Shown piece after piece: positions 23,356-34,440 of a stretch of 64,000 nt of DNA. Below the pieces are notes generated by a model, which was not told the DNA's origin, ran no database searches, and saw only the letters and a list, made by a program, of their open reading frames with translations. The stretch comes from Primulina eburnea (Eukaryota > Streptophyta > Magnoliopsida > Lamiales > Gesneriaceae), in NCBI RefSeq assembly GCF_022965805.1, contig NC_133114.1, positions 9,816,261 to 9,880,260 of the forward strand, written 5' to 3'. A program made the position numbers and the translations under genes. The first letter of the stretch is position 1; each line of letters begins with the position of its first letter.

Positions 23356-23754
23356 AACAGACATAAAACACAGCAGCCGCCTCCCCCTTCTCCATCCACA
23401 CCGCGCCCCTCTTCAGCACAGCCGACCGCCGCTGTACCTCGCCGACAGCTGAACACCAAAGTTCCGACCACAGCCCCGATTCCGACCACACTCCGTTTGC
23501 CATCACTATCTGGTACAAGTATGGGTTTTATTCAGATTTTGTTCAAATCTTCAGAATCGTTAGAATTTGTGTTGATCTATTTGGGGGACTTTGGGTATTG
23601 TGAATTGGGTACTTCAATTTGTTCTAAAGCATTTCGTGCCTTGGTTGTACGTTGCGTTGCTAACTGGATTTGTTGGTGTGGTTAGATTTTTTTTGCTCCG
23701 CTACTCGATTATTTGAATTTAGTGAGTGGATGTGAGCTTCGGATTATTAATTAC
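23356..23754 (+). other. Athila spacer upstream of env-like gene, plus orientation
   Basis: About 400 bp, C-rich at first (23370-23500) then T-rich. This is the region normally between integrase and the third ORF. From about 23694 it aligns with the inverted copy (22465-22510). No domain is recognised in its open frames. Confidence 0.5.
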
Positions 23755-24879
23755 ATGGCGACGAAAAAGAAATCGAAAAAGGGTGGCTTTTCCTCGTCAA
23801 TTTTTGACTCTCATAGGTTCTTGAATGAGGAGTCCCAACAAGTATATGAGAGCTCTATGACACAATCCATCATCCCGGAATGGGGATTCAATTTGTCAAT
23901 TTCACGTGGTGTTATAACAGAGGAACTGGAACACCGAGGATGAGTTGAATTTGCACACCCTTTGGATGTCGTAATCTCGGTTGTGCGAGAGTTTTATGCA
24001 AATCTCCGGATACGTCATGACGAGTCTAAAGTCTTGGTGTGAGGTAAATTGGTGTCGTTCGACTCTCGAACGATCAATATGATATATCAGATGCCCAGCC
24101 TAGACCATGACGAGTACAATGAATTTCTCGAAGCGGGTGTTATTTAAACAGAGGTCATCCGGACCATATGTCAAGCCGGCGCTGCATGGAAAATGAGCTC
24201 GAGCGATCTATTTCTTTAAAGAAATCCAACATGGGCCATAATACAAGTGCTTGGACATCTTTTGTATTGGCCCAGATTCTCCCGTCTTCGCACTATTACG
24301 ATGTGACCAAAGACAAAGCTGCCCTGGTCTATGCTATTCTGATGGGAAAATCTGTTGATTTGGGGAAAATCAATTATGAGAGCCGGCGCAGGGTTAGCCA
24401 TGGTTTTTCTTCCATGTCCTCATATCGTTACCGAGCTATGCCTACAGGCCGGCGTATCATGGGCCCCTGATGAACCAATGCTAAAGCCGAAGGCCCCCAT
24501 TGTTGCCTTCTTTGGAGCCGCCTCCTATGTTCCCCATGAGTTTTCAGCCGAAGAGGAGATCCCACAGCTTCCACCACCACCTGCAACAGCCAGACAGAGT
24601 AGGGGCGACAGATTTCGGCGGCTAGAAAACGAGATGCAGGACCATAAGAGGTTACTGGTTGAGCAGCGCTAGGTGCTGGATTCCCTTCAGTTCCGCATCG
24701 ATCATTTTATGGTATATATGATGGACTTCCGTGCTCGCTCAGCGGTTTCCGCCTATAGGTCCAGAGGATCCAATGTTTCCCCAGCCACCTGTATGGCCAC
24801 CCAGTACCCCGGAACTTCTTCACAGGCCTCACCCCAGCACATGGATGAGGATGACGACGATGGTGACGGCGAGCACTGA
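23755..24879 (+). pseudogene. Athila env-like gene (PF20167-like), plus copy, several stops
   Basis: Starts MATKKKSKKGGFSS at 23755. Core motifs match the inverted copy (ISRGVITEELEHRG, VREFYANL, KLVSFDSRTINMIYQM). Stops occur at about 23941 (Trp codon to TGA), 24041 and 24146, and the shared frameshift occurs after VDLGKI near 24370. A stop at about 24670 interrupts LLVEQR-VLDSLQF. The C-terminus is the same acidic DEDDDDGDGEH with stop 24877-24879. Not functional. Confidence 0.8.
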
Positions 24880-26508
24880 CGCTCATCGTGGGAGGTATGA
24901 TTGTTCCGTTCTTTCCTGTTTATACATTGAGGACAATGCATACTGTACGTTTGGGGGGGGGGAGTCAATTTTCTTGATTGTTGAGTTTTTAATTCGTTGT
25001 TAGTTATTTTCTGCACAATAGTTTTTTTTTATTGCATGCTAGAATTTTTAAGAAAAGTCATTGATAAGTCGTGTGGTCAATGATGAAAACGAAATCATGG
25101 TTTTAATGCATATATGTATTCATGATAACTTGGGAGTCACAAATATCTTTGCACGGTCATGTTTTTTGATATTATCAATGCTTCAAGACAATTTACATAC
25201 TTGTGATGTTACATAGACAAGAGAGATCTGAATTTTAATATTTCTCACATGACATTAACCGACACATTTGCAAACACATAGATGACCTAAGCAATCTTTC
25301 TCAATATCTTTGGACATGTTTTCATTGTTATTGTCGTTTGTTAGCCCATTGAGCTTCGAGTAGATTGAGATGCTTGATTTTTCTTTGTGCACCTCTCTTA
25401 TATCCGTTTTATTGAAACATGCATGTGATTGGTTTGTATGAGTTGACTAATGGATTGACGGAAATCTAGAATTTGTTTGAACACTTTTCGAGGCGAAATT
25501 AGGATAATATGTGACATAGGAATGATTTAGGCAATCTTTGGAACCGTCTAGCCTTTGAGCCTACCAAATCAACATGAAATATCCCTAGTGTCTCATTTTG
25601 AGCCTGCTAAAAATCAAATGGTGTGTGTCGATGATATACAGTTAGCCCCCACTTGTATCTATTCTACATCCCACAACAACTACCTAATAAAGCCTATACA
25701 CTTAATGTCCTACCTAAATTTTGTGAGAAATAAGTTCATTGGTGTTATAATGATTCAAATACTCCTTGCAAAAAAAAAAAAAATTGAATGTGCAAAAAAG
25801 AGTTCAAAAAAAAAAAGACAAAAAGAAGAAAAACATTAAAATGAAGGAATCAAAAAGTGGTTAAAAGAAAAAAAAAAAAAAAAAAGAAACAACGGATATG
25901 ATTGGGAAGAAAACAATAAAGTGATGGTGAATAAATGAAAGTAGAGATGATGAAAATTCGATTATTTCTCTCAAATTTTGATTTTCATACCTTCTATTAT
26001 AGCCATGAGCCGTAGCCTAACGTTACAAGCCTACAAGACCTATTAACCTTGTCACATTTATCCAATATACTAGTGGAGGAAAGTTGTTCAAGTCAAGGTT
26101 ATGGATACCTGATAAACATGGTTAATTTGCATGCAAGCATCTCATTGTGTGATTTCATCTTTGGTATACGTATGTTGAATACTTAATGAGCCGAATAATT
26201 ACCACTAAAGTCTTTTGGGAGCTGTGCAAGTAAATCTGTATGTTAATGAAGTGTGGGTTAAACTGAACTGAAGATCTCTTGAGTTTATAAGGCTAGTAAG
26301 TGTTTGAATCTATTTGAGCAGTTGATTGGGTAAATGAGCTTTGGCATAGCACACACGCACGTGACTATTAAGCAATCGTGAGTTACATGAAAATAGATGA
26401 GTCGGAGGCCAATATCACTTTTGCATATCCATCACTTTAGTTGTTAGCGTTAATTCTTCCATGAACCTTATTTTTATTGTTAGTTTTGCTCAGGACTAGC
26501 AAAAGTTC
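24880..26508 (+). other. E4 3' untranslated region
   Basis: Directly after the env-like stop, TTGAGGACAATGCATACTG (24927 on) is followed by TTTGGGGGGGGGG (about 24950-24962), a second polypurine-like tract 1.5 kb before the LTR. An A-rich run lies at 25770-25880. No coding region is supported. Confidence 0.6.
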
Positions 26509-26523
26509 AAGTTTGGGGAGATT
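26509..26523 (+). other. E4 polypurine tract
   Basis: AGTTTGGGGAGATT directly before TGATAAGTGC at 26524, the expected plus-strand primer. Confidence 0.75.
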
Positions 26524-27836
26524 TGATAAGTGCATTTTGTGCACTTAAATTATCCTTATAATTCATATAGATTGTTAGTTTTCTTGAGCGGAATTATGCG
26601 TTTTTGTTATTTTTGGTGTGATTGCAGGAATCTAGGTAAGGCTACTACATGGGCGTGAAAAAGAGTGAAAATGGCGCTTAGAAGAAATTTGTGCGCATGC
26701 CCCAGCGTAGAGGCAGAAAGACTCGCGCATATGCGCGAGTCATGGGCGCGCATATGCGGGCAAGACATGAAATCAGATGCATAAACCAGAGAGTCTCGCG
26801 CATATGCGTGGAGCTTTGGCGCGCATATGCGCGAGAGAAGAAGCTCACACACTCGCGGATATACGCGAGTTTAGGGCGCGCATGTCTAGATTTCTTAGGT
26901 TTCGTCATGGGCTTTAAAAGGAAAAGAATTAAGGGACGAAAGGGGAGCCAGCCAACACAAGAGAATAAAGGATAGAAAAAGTGAGAACGGAGGACGGAAC
27001 GCGAAGAACGAAACAGAAGACGATGAATCCGGACACGGAGATGCACTTTCATCTCTCTTCAACACGTTTCTAATTCGGTTCTTTACTTTTACGTTTTTAA
27101 TGATTATAAATAGGTTTTGTACTGATTTAAATTCAAATATGAACTAATTTTATTTTCTAGAGATTGGCGTAGTCGTGGTGGAACCTATGTTATTGACGTT
27201 TTGAATTTTCATTGGAATAATTCATCGTGTTTATTTGTGATTTTTAGTCGTTAATGCTTTTGGAGTACTGACCATAATTCGATTGATCAAATAATTAAGA
27301 TCTAACACTCGAGAGAGGAGATTGAAATTAGGACAAAGAAAATTACATCGTCAATTGTTTATAACGTGTAAAAGACGTATGACTCTGGTGAATCCATAAA
27401 AAGAGCCTTGTTTGCATATATTATATCTTACCTGATTTTGAATAGACATATTAAAATCAGTAATAGATAATATAGTTCTATTTATCATTTGAAAAAGGGA
27501 ATAGGAAAATTGTGAGTTCTTGGTTAGTAAATATAATGCAATTTAATAATATGTTAGTCAATTTTAATTTAGCATAGGGGAGACCAGACGAAATCATATC
27601 TCTAGATTGATCTACTCATTGAATTTTAACTGTGTGCTGAGAATTACTAGGATTCGTTATTTGTCTTGAATTGACTATAAACTATCTCTTTGATTTTTCT
27701 AAATAAAGTTGAACTATGTCACTTATGGTACTTGATATACAGTTTTAATTAATTACTCCTCGTGGGATCGATATCTGTACTCAACCCAGTACTAAAACTT
27801 GACACCGTACACTTGCGGTAGTGAAAATACCCAACA
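26524..27836 (+). repeat. E4 3' LTR
   Basis: 1,313 bp, TGATAAGTGC to CCAACA. It carries the palindrome cluster at 26720-26889, followed by a possible TATA-like TTTAAAAGG at about 26913. AGTTT follows at 27837-27841. Confidence 0.85.
26720..26889. repeat. Six GC-rich palindromes in three 23-bp doublets, E4 3' LTR
   Basis: CATATG-type centres fall at 26730.5 and 26753.5, 26803.5 and 26826.5, 26860.5 and 26883.5: three doublets, each exactly 23 bp. The first palindrome, 26720-26741, is perfect over 22 bp around CGCGCATATGCGCG. Gaps between doublets are 50 and 34 bp. Confidence 0.85.
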
Positions 27837-27841
27837 AGTTT
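27837..27841. repeat. E4 target-site duplication, right copy (AGTTT)
   Basis: See 18379-18383. The E3 env-like arm does not clearly continue beyond AGTTTCC, so a later rearrangement joined E5 here. Confidence 0.6.
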
Positions 27842-27867
27842 CCAACCCGAGAGATACCAAGCCCCGG

Positions 27868-28400
27868 TCAATCTATAAGTCACAGGACCAGCTCCCCGGC
27901 CGAGGGCACCGTACCCTGGTTATTTAATAAGCTCAGGGCTCCGTACCTTGGCTCGGGACTCCGCACCTCGACCATTCCAAGTCTCGGGACCAGCTACCCA
28001 GCCCAGGGCTCCGTACCCTGGTTATTTAATAAGCTCAAGGCTCCGTACCTTGGCTCGGGGATCCGCACCTTGACCACTCCAAGTCCCGAGACCAGTTCCC
28101 CAGCCAGGGCTCCGTACCCTAGTTATTTAATAAGCCTAGGGCTCCATACCCTGGCTAGGGGCTCCGCACCTCGATCATTCCAAGTCCCGGGACCAACTCT
28201 CGGCCCAAGGCTCCGTACCCTGGCTCGAGGCTCCGTACCCTAGCTCGGGGCTCCGCACCTCGACCACCCCAAGTCCCGGGACAAGCTCCCGGGCCCAGGG
28301 CTCCGTACCCTGGCTCGGGGCTCCGCAACTCGACCACTCCAAGTCCCGGGATACACTTTCCGGCACGGGGTTCCGTACCCAGGTAATTTATCAAGTCCTC
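27868..28400 (+). repeat. Degenerate tandem array, about 70-102 bp unit
   Basis: A unit opening CCAAGTCCCGGGACCAGCTC recurs at 27977, 28079, 28180, 28269 and 28339, giving lengths 102, 101, 89 and 70, with an earlier partial unit from about 27868. Shortening reflects loss of the TTATTTAATAAGCTC segment. Inside the unit, GGCTCCGTACC(C/T)TGGCTC repeats as a sub-unit. The open frame 27821-28243 runs through the repeats and is not a gene. 28401-28671 is AT-rich and holds nothing I recognise. Confidence 0.8.
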
Positions 28401-28671
28401 ACACATTTACTAAGTACAGGGATTTATCTCCGGCTTAGGGCTCAACATCACGACTACTTATTTAAATTACCGGCTATGTTAGAACACTTAGAAAATTCAG
28501 AGATTCAACTTTCCCAAGCAGTTTATGAATAAGAAGAATCTAAAGCCGGTTATATTACAAGCACTATCAAATTATAAGGAAGCAAACTGTTAAAGAAGAA
28601 TATTTCATTGATAAAAGCCCGAAGGCAAAAATTACAAGAAAAAGGAAAATATTTACAATCCTATTCTACGT

Positions 28672-30602
28672 CTATGGGACTGGACCCTGACTGCTCTTTT
28701 TGAGCCTCCTCCTCCCCTCTCTGGCATCCTTGGGAAGGGATGCTATGGCCCGCTCAAAATCAAGGAAGTCTTTCCTATCCTCATGCAGGAGCCCGACCTC
28801 TTCAAATTGCTCCCGGCATTTGTCAAAACCGGTCTTGAAAAGAGGATAGGCGCGATCTTCGACTGCCGCCTTGAATTATGGGGACTGGAGGAAAGAGGCC
28901 TGCCACTTGGTTCTATTGTATTCAGCCGCAGCCAGAGAACTCTCAGCTCTTTCTTCCCGAGATTGTTGTAACTCTATCTGCTCGGAGAGAAAATTGTTCC
29001 TCGACTCCAAGACAGATAAAGTCCCTTGCATAATAGCTTCTTCCCGGGCAAGGCCCTCATTGACAACATCTCCGGCCTTCTCCAGATCTGCTTGGGCCGC
29101 TGAAAGTTGCTGATTGGCCCTATCCAAACCAGTGCGGAGACCGGCCACTTCTTCTTCGTGAGTAGATCGGACCCGAGACAATTCTCCTTGGAGTTGCTCG
29201 TGAAGCTCTTGCATGGCCCGGGCTCGATTTCCTTTTACAGTGGCCGTCGCAGCTACCTCCAAAGGCCGAGATCAGCATTTGCACACCTAGTTCTAGAAGT
29301 AGTAAGTTAAAAAAAAAAAAACAGAAGAGAGGGGGATCAGAAAGACTAACGGAGAGGATTCGGTTTGACCACTCGAAAAGATTGGGGGTGGGGCAGGCCT
29401 TTTAGATGCGCCTCCTCAGCGGGAAAGATCATTGGCTTGAAAATTTTGAAGCCAGTTGGAGTGGCTCCCTCCAAGAAGATGTTGGCCCGAAAACAAGTTG
29501 GGCTGCTGGGGCTCGGTGAGGGGCCGATCTTGGGGAGGAAGGTTGGTTTTAGCTGTTTGGGAGGTGCCCTGACCTCCTTCTCTGTTGCTCTCGGGCAGAA
29601 TCAATTCAAGGTTGGTTACAGCCTTTCTTTTCCACTGAACGAGAGGAACATGATCTTCAGATTCATCTTGGGAGTCCGATCGAGTCACCTCCCGTTGCTG
29701 TTGAGATTCTGCCCGAACAGATTCATTCATCCGGGCCTCCTCCTCCTCAGCCAGTCTCTTTTTCTCGGCAGCAGCTCTTCGGGCGGCCAATTTCTTCTCT
29801 TTGACTGCCTTCTCAGCCGCCCACTTTAAGGCGAAGGCCTCTTGCATTTTTGAGTTATCTGCACAAAAAAAAAAGGAAGATTAATTATTTAAGTTACCCG
29901 GGCAGAGAAAATAAAAGTAAGTGCAAAAATTGAAAGTTACCGAGTTGAGCGCCCGAGACATCAACTTCTTCTATAACCCGATCGGTTGGATTTTCTCCCC
30001 GGGCACTCAACCCGTAAGCTACTAGATTCTCCTCAGAAATGAGGGTGGAAGAAGAAAATTTTTTACCCTCTACCAACTCTAGGCTTCGGGTGTATGGCTC
30101 CTCGAATTTGTATGATCGGGGAAGAGTAAGTTGAGTAGAAAGAGATGGGAAAAAGCCGGTTAGACAAGAATGGGGAGCCGGGAGTTGAATATAAAAGTAG
30201 CGTCCTTTCCATCTCTTCTGGGAAGAAGGGATATCATCAAGGCACCGAGATTTGAATCGGGCAGACAAGTAGAAGGCATTATCTCCCAACCGGCAAACGA
30301 AAAGAATAGTGAAGAATGACAGGAGTGATAAGAAGATTGTGCATTTTGAAAAGGATATAGGCCGAGACCATAATCCTGAAAAAATTAATAGGAACACCAA
30401 AGAACTTGGCAACCTCAATATAGAAAGAAGGGGTGGGGAATCAGAGATCATTTTTAACCTAGTCCCGGAAAAAAGTAGTAAAACCAGGTGGAGGGTGGTC
30501 AGCCCTATCAGAGGGACCAGGGATCAGGATTGGAAAAGAAGAAGAAACAGATCCGAGAGTTCTAAGCTCTTCATCCGCTCCCGAGCGCAGCGTGTTGCTC
30601 AT
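28672..30602 (-). pseudogene. Tat antisense ORF: PF04195-like (putative gypsy-type transposon) protein
   Basis: Read on the minus strand from ATG 30602 (MSNTLRSGADEELRTL). The first exon (to about 29933) has PPGFTTFFRD, then TAG where Gln is usual (about 30458), and a frameshifted domain FPTPPF...RLPVG...NAFYLSARFKSR...IPSSQKRWKGRYFY, matching the PF04195 pattern. A likely intron (about 29932-29857, ending TTTTGTGCAG) leads to exon 2 (MQEAFALKWAAEKA, Lys/Ala-rich, ending near 29349). A second intron leads to exon 3, a heptad-rich coiled coil (RVRSTHEEEVAGLRTGLDRA) with a TAA after FLQSP near 28876, then a C-terminal tail to TAG 28672. Exon limits are inferred. The role of this ORF in Tat elements is unknown. 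Confidence 0.65.
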
Positions 30603-30990
30603 TGAAGCGAACCAGGGAGCTCTCGGGGCCTCAGATTGAGGAGGGGAAAAGGCCAGAAGATGAAGGTTTGCATTGTTTGGTTTTGGGTTTTTCATAAGGT
30701 TGAGTAAAAAAGCGTTTTGGGAGAGGAGAAGATGGGGAATCAGAGCGCATCGCAGTGGACTCGCAGCTAGACGAGCCTCGCGCATTCGCTCCAGAGATAG
30801 AGGAAGTAAAGTTCGATATTTATGAAAAGAGATGAAGACGAGACTTACGAAGATGAGGGGACGAATGAATTGCGAAATACTGGTGGTTGGAATCGCCGGA
30901 GTGGAGGAGTGCCATACATCGGAGAAGGCGAATGTCAACTTGGAAGAAAATTTCGAATTTACAAAAGTGGTAAATGAAGGAGGTTCACCG

Positions 30991-31000
30991 TTTTATATAG
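30991..31000 (-). promoter_or_regulatory. TATA-like box for the antisense ORF
   Basis: CTATATAAAA on the minus strand, about 390 bp upstream of the ATG at 30602 in the same direction. It suggests the antisense gene had its own promoter near the LTR edge. Position-based inference. Confidence 0.45.
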
Positions 31001-31004
31001 GCGA

Positions 31005-32050
31005 GAGTAGAATGATCTCAACCGTTGATCTAAAGGTGAATCGGACGGATACGATGCGTCTTTGAAATTGTGCGGGCATATGAAAAGACGTGCACAAAAA
31101 TCGAGGTATGTCGGACCGATCGCATGCTCGGAATACGAAACGTTTCGGACCATTCAAATTCCAGGGCACACGTCATCAGGACATCATCCATACTACCCGA
31201 GAATAATAAACGACAAAATATTCTCAAGTCCGGGAGACATGAGGCCCCGTCATCTTATCTTAAGTCCGGGAGACATGAGGCCACGGCACCCCATCCCATC
31301 TCTGGGAGGCATGAAGCCCCATGTGTTTTTATAGCCCAAATTGATCATCTTTCTGTTGAAGTCCACGCATGACTGATCGGGACAGCGAGTATGATTCTAG
31401 CCCGACTATTTAAGGGATGGGTGGTGATACCCCATAAGAGCCCGGTCATGGTCCATCAGCAGGATGAATTTTTCAGAAGCCGGGCAAGTGGATGCTTGGG
31501 ACATCTTCTTCTCGAGTTACCAGAACCCCAGGCTCTCATACAAACAACCGGGAGGCGTTCTACCCGGGCTACCTCGAAAACAGCACTTCACTCGAGTGCA
31601 TCAGTATGGAAGGCCTTATTCTTTGCAATAATTACTGTCAGAAATACAAGGGTTGGCGTGTCAGAGAAGTTATCAGAGTTAAAGCATAGGCAGCCACCTT
31701 ACCCTAATTAGCAGGTGGGCGCTGAAAACAAGGTAATCATACTATAAATAGCAGATATATATTTCATTTGAAAGATTCTGGTTCTTTGAACATTCACGTA
31801 TATTCATCATATATACAGTTTTCTTCTTCATCCTTCACATGCTGATTTAAGCATCGCCATCGGAGTGGCCACGCCGGACATTCCTCTGGCGCCCATCCAC
31901 TAGTTCATCTTCTTGTTTGCAGGTTACAATTGAAGCCATTTCCCTCGCTGAATTTTCCCTTAACAAAACTCCTATCAGATCCGGTGCATTGCCCCGACTC
32001 AACACACAATTCGCTTGGATCGCATCAATCGTTTTCACAAAAAGATGGGG
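31005..32050 (+). repeat. E5 LTR (Tat type), boundaries approximate
   Basis: Plus-oriented LTR features: three short GC-rich repeats around CCGGGAGACATGAGGCC (31231, 31266 and a diverged third near 31301), a TATA box CTATAAATA at 31742-31750, a T-rich leader, then the phrase CGGAGTGGCCACGCCGGACA (about 31861-31880) followed by TGGCGCCCAT, characteristic of Tat-lineage LTR ends. The LTR start is not identified. GC doublets of the 23-bp kind are absent. Confidence 0.55.
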
Positions 32051-32084
32051 GGAATAATAGAAATTTATCGCATAAAATATAAGT

Positions 32085-32620
32085 ATGATGGTTGAAGTAG
32101 AAGAGTGAATCTAACATTCTGTGTGACGTAAGATACCCTGAAATTCAAAGGGAAGTTTTATGGAACAATTGTTAGGTCTGGTATGTTATATTGGATCCGA
32201 ATTTTGGACATTAAAGCAGGCACATGAACAAAAGATTAAAGTCACATAGATGAGGATGTTAAGGTAGATGTACGGACATACAAAAATAGATGGCTTAAGA
32301 AATTACTATATTAAAGAAAAAGTTGGGGTGCGTCTATCGAAGAAAATTAAGGGAGACACATGTGAGATGGAATGGACACGTGCCAAGGAGACCGATAAAG
32401 ATAATAGTTAGGAGATGCAAGACCATGACTAACACGCATATCAATAGACAAAGAGGAAGACCAAAAAGACTTGGATAATAATAAGATGATACGCATTATC
32501 TAAATATAGATGATGATATAATAGATGATAAAGCACAATTGGCGTAGGAGAATTCAAATGACCGTCCCCACTTAGTGTAATAAAAACTTGTGTGTTGTTG
32601 TATTGTTAAGATTTATATAG
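32085..32620 (+). mobile_element. RTE-type LINE 3' relic
   Basis: Translations in mixed plus-strand frames give the C-terminal hallmark of plant RTE reverse transcriptases: a GKFY-like stretch near 32150, MRMLR/WMCGHT-like residues near 32250-32285, IKEKVGV, LRETHLRWNGHV (about 32345) and RQRGRPKRLG (about 32448), followed by a degraded GVGEFK/WPSP end. Many stops and frameshifts are present. The end near GTTGTTGTATTGTT resembles RTE tails. Only about 0.5 kb of the element's 3' end remains. Confidence 0.7.
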
Positions 32621-34440
32621 CTTAATCGAATTTATTCAAATATTATCACTAGTTATCTACTAAAATAACTCTAATCTTAATGATATTGAAATTACGGGTA
32701 TTTCATAACTCTGAGGAGTTATCTTTTAGGACTATGCAATTTACATGCTGTAGGGTATACAAATTTGAGAGAGGGGCATACTCCAACAAACCCAGGAGAG
32801 AGAACTATACACCAGCTATAAAAAGAACTCGAAGCATGAAACCATGTAAAGTTACAATGCAGTTACTTTTATTGATGCTCTTCGACATTTTGGCGGTGTT
32901 GCATCTCAACCAAGATCTGGCAGTATAATATAATCTCTATTATTGTGAGCGCACAGTTTAGTACTTCTAGGTATAGTTTCTTTGAACCCAAACAACGGAA
33001 CAAAATCCAAAAAGTTCATTATCTTTCTACCAAGGACAGTCCCCTAATAGCTGTTTCCCAGGATAATCTTCACCCTGGATCACCGAGAGTCATTTTAACC
33101 CTTACTTTCCATGGTCACAATTGCATTTGATTCCTACAAATTCAAATCAGCAATGACGTTTCCAATTAAGCGTGCGCTGATATCTAACAAAAAGGAAATT
33201 ATATGATTACCAGAAAATCTTTTGAAATGCCAGAGATGTTATTGGTCAACTAAAGAGATTGCTTTTCCCCAACATGAGATTAGTGACTTGCTGAAGAGCT
33301 TTCAAACATAATATGCTTGAGATTCGTAACGTGAGATTCCACCACAACAACAAAAGAATCCTAAGAACGCAATAGCACCTTTTCTAGTCAATATCATCAC
33401 CACGAAAAGAAGACTCCAGAGAGATTAACTGAAAGAACAATCGAACAATTTATAGCAAAATAAAAGGTACACTTTAATATTTCAAAACTACTAAATATAT
33501 AGTAACATATCCAAAATTGGTTTTATTTTTCAAGAGGAGAAAAATCCTAACTTTAGTTCCAGGGCACATTCATCACAAACATATAAATTAAGACCTTTTC
33601 TCTTGTTAGTAAGTCATGTTTTGTAATTACAGATGAAAATTTTCTCTTCAAGATCTGAACTGTGATGAACTCATGAAACAGTGACAAAGCAAATAGTGGA
33701 TGACTAACACGCATTACGGATTTTCTTGAAAAGAGAAGTCATAATAGTATGCCAAGATAGGCTACATTCATTATCGCAATGTAATGTTGGTTCACCTATG
33801 CTCACACCTGCCCACAGAGTCAAGGTTAGTTAAACGCAATCAGATAAATGTACAAGGGAAATGGATTGGTGTAGGAGATCGAGACTCAACAACCGCAAGT
33901 TACCAGTCATAACAGAAGTATGGGTTTGAACGTGAAGACTTGGATGGATGACATATTCACCTACACACATATAAGTATATAGTTGGCAGGTGATAAGAAG
34001 ATTAGTTTTGATCCTTCGTGTATTCCTTCTTGTGTGAGAGTAGCAGTCTAGAAGCTATTATTGAGTAGAACATCTCCAGTGTAATCTTGTATATTTTACT
34101 CTTGAGTGTGTGTGGTGGTTTGGGGAAAAACAACCTGTAACTTTCTCTTCGGATCGGTGATAGTGCAACGATCTAAGGGTCGAAGTGGATGTAGGCTATT
34201 GTGTTATCCTGTGATTTCTTGTGTGAGTTGTTCATTATATTCACTACACACAGCATCACAAGGTCTGCTAAGCAGTAAAGAAGCTGAAGAATGCTTTTAA
34301 ATTATATGATACAGTTTCACAAAATATATGGGCACATATGCGTATCTAATCATAACAAGTAATGAAACCTCAAAAAAATAGATGACATACTGAAAACTGA
34401 GACTTTATAATAACGGTGAGATGGATACAAATAAACTTAC
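32621..34440. other. Unassigned spacer
   Basis: About 1.8 kb, AT-rich. I looked for gene fragments because pseudogenes lie to the right, but found no domain or consistent splice pattern. 33880-34300 has an LTR-tail look (TGTAATCTTGTATATTTTAC at 34080 on) without recognisable ends. Open frames 32680-32928, 32945-33130 and 34106-34300 are not supported as genes. Confidence 0.5.

Larger units (their letters stand above)
18384..27836 (+). mobile_element. E4: Athila-type element with an inverted internal segment
   Basis: Two same-orientation LTRs (18384-19691 and 26524-27836) start TGATAAGTGCATTTTGTGCA, a typical Athila start. A PBS of the TGGCGCCGTTGCC type follows the left LTR and a polypurine tract precedes the right one. 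Between them, 19856-23355 lies in the opposite orientation and holds a 115-bp LTR start, the 3' untranslated region, an env-like gene and a gag-protease fragment. 23356-26508 is a plus-strand env-like region and 3' untranslated region. RT, RNase H and integrase are entirely absent. LTR divergence is much larger than in E1, E6 or E9, so it is an older insertion. Confidence 0.8.
27842..32050 (+). mobile_element. E5: 3' part of a Tat-lineage Ty3/gypsy element
   Basis: Order on the plus strand: tandem array (27842-28400), a gene on the opposite strand (28672-30602) with a PF04195-like domain, and an LTR-like region (about 31005-32050). Known Tat-lineage elements carry an extra antisense ORF between pol and the 3' LTR, and variable tandem repeats in the same interval, which fits exactly. 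Gag and Pol are absent, and the outer boundaries could not be fixed because no target duplication is readable. Confidence 0.65.

Noticed and set aside
27821..28243. 140-codon open frame across the tandem array
   Set aside because: A frame produced by the repeat unit; it starts in the E4 LTR and has no start context or domain.
29365..29829. 154-codon plus-strand frame
   Set aside because: Shadow of exon 2 of the antisense Tat gene, which has the recognisable coding strand.
33880..34300. Possible Copia solo LTR
   Set aside because: General LTR-like texture only; no TG...CA ends or flanking duplication could be read.
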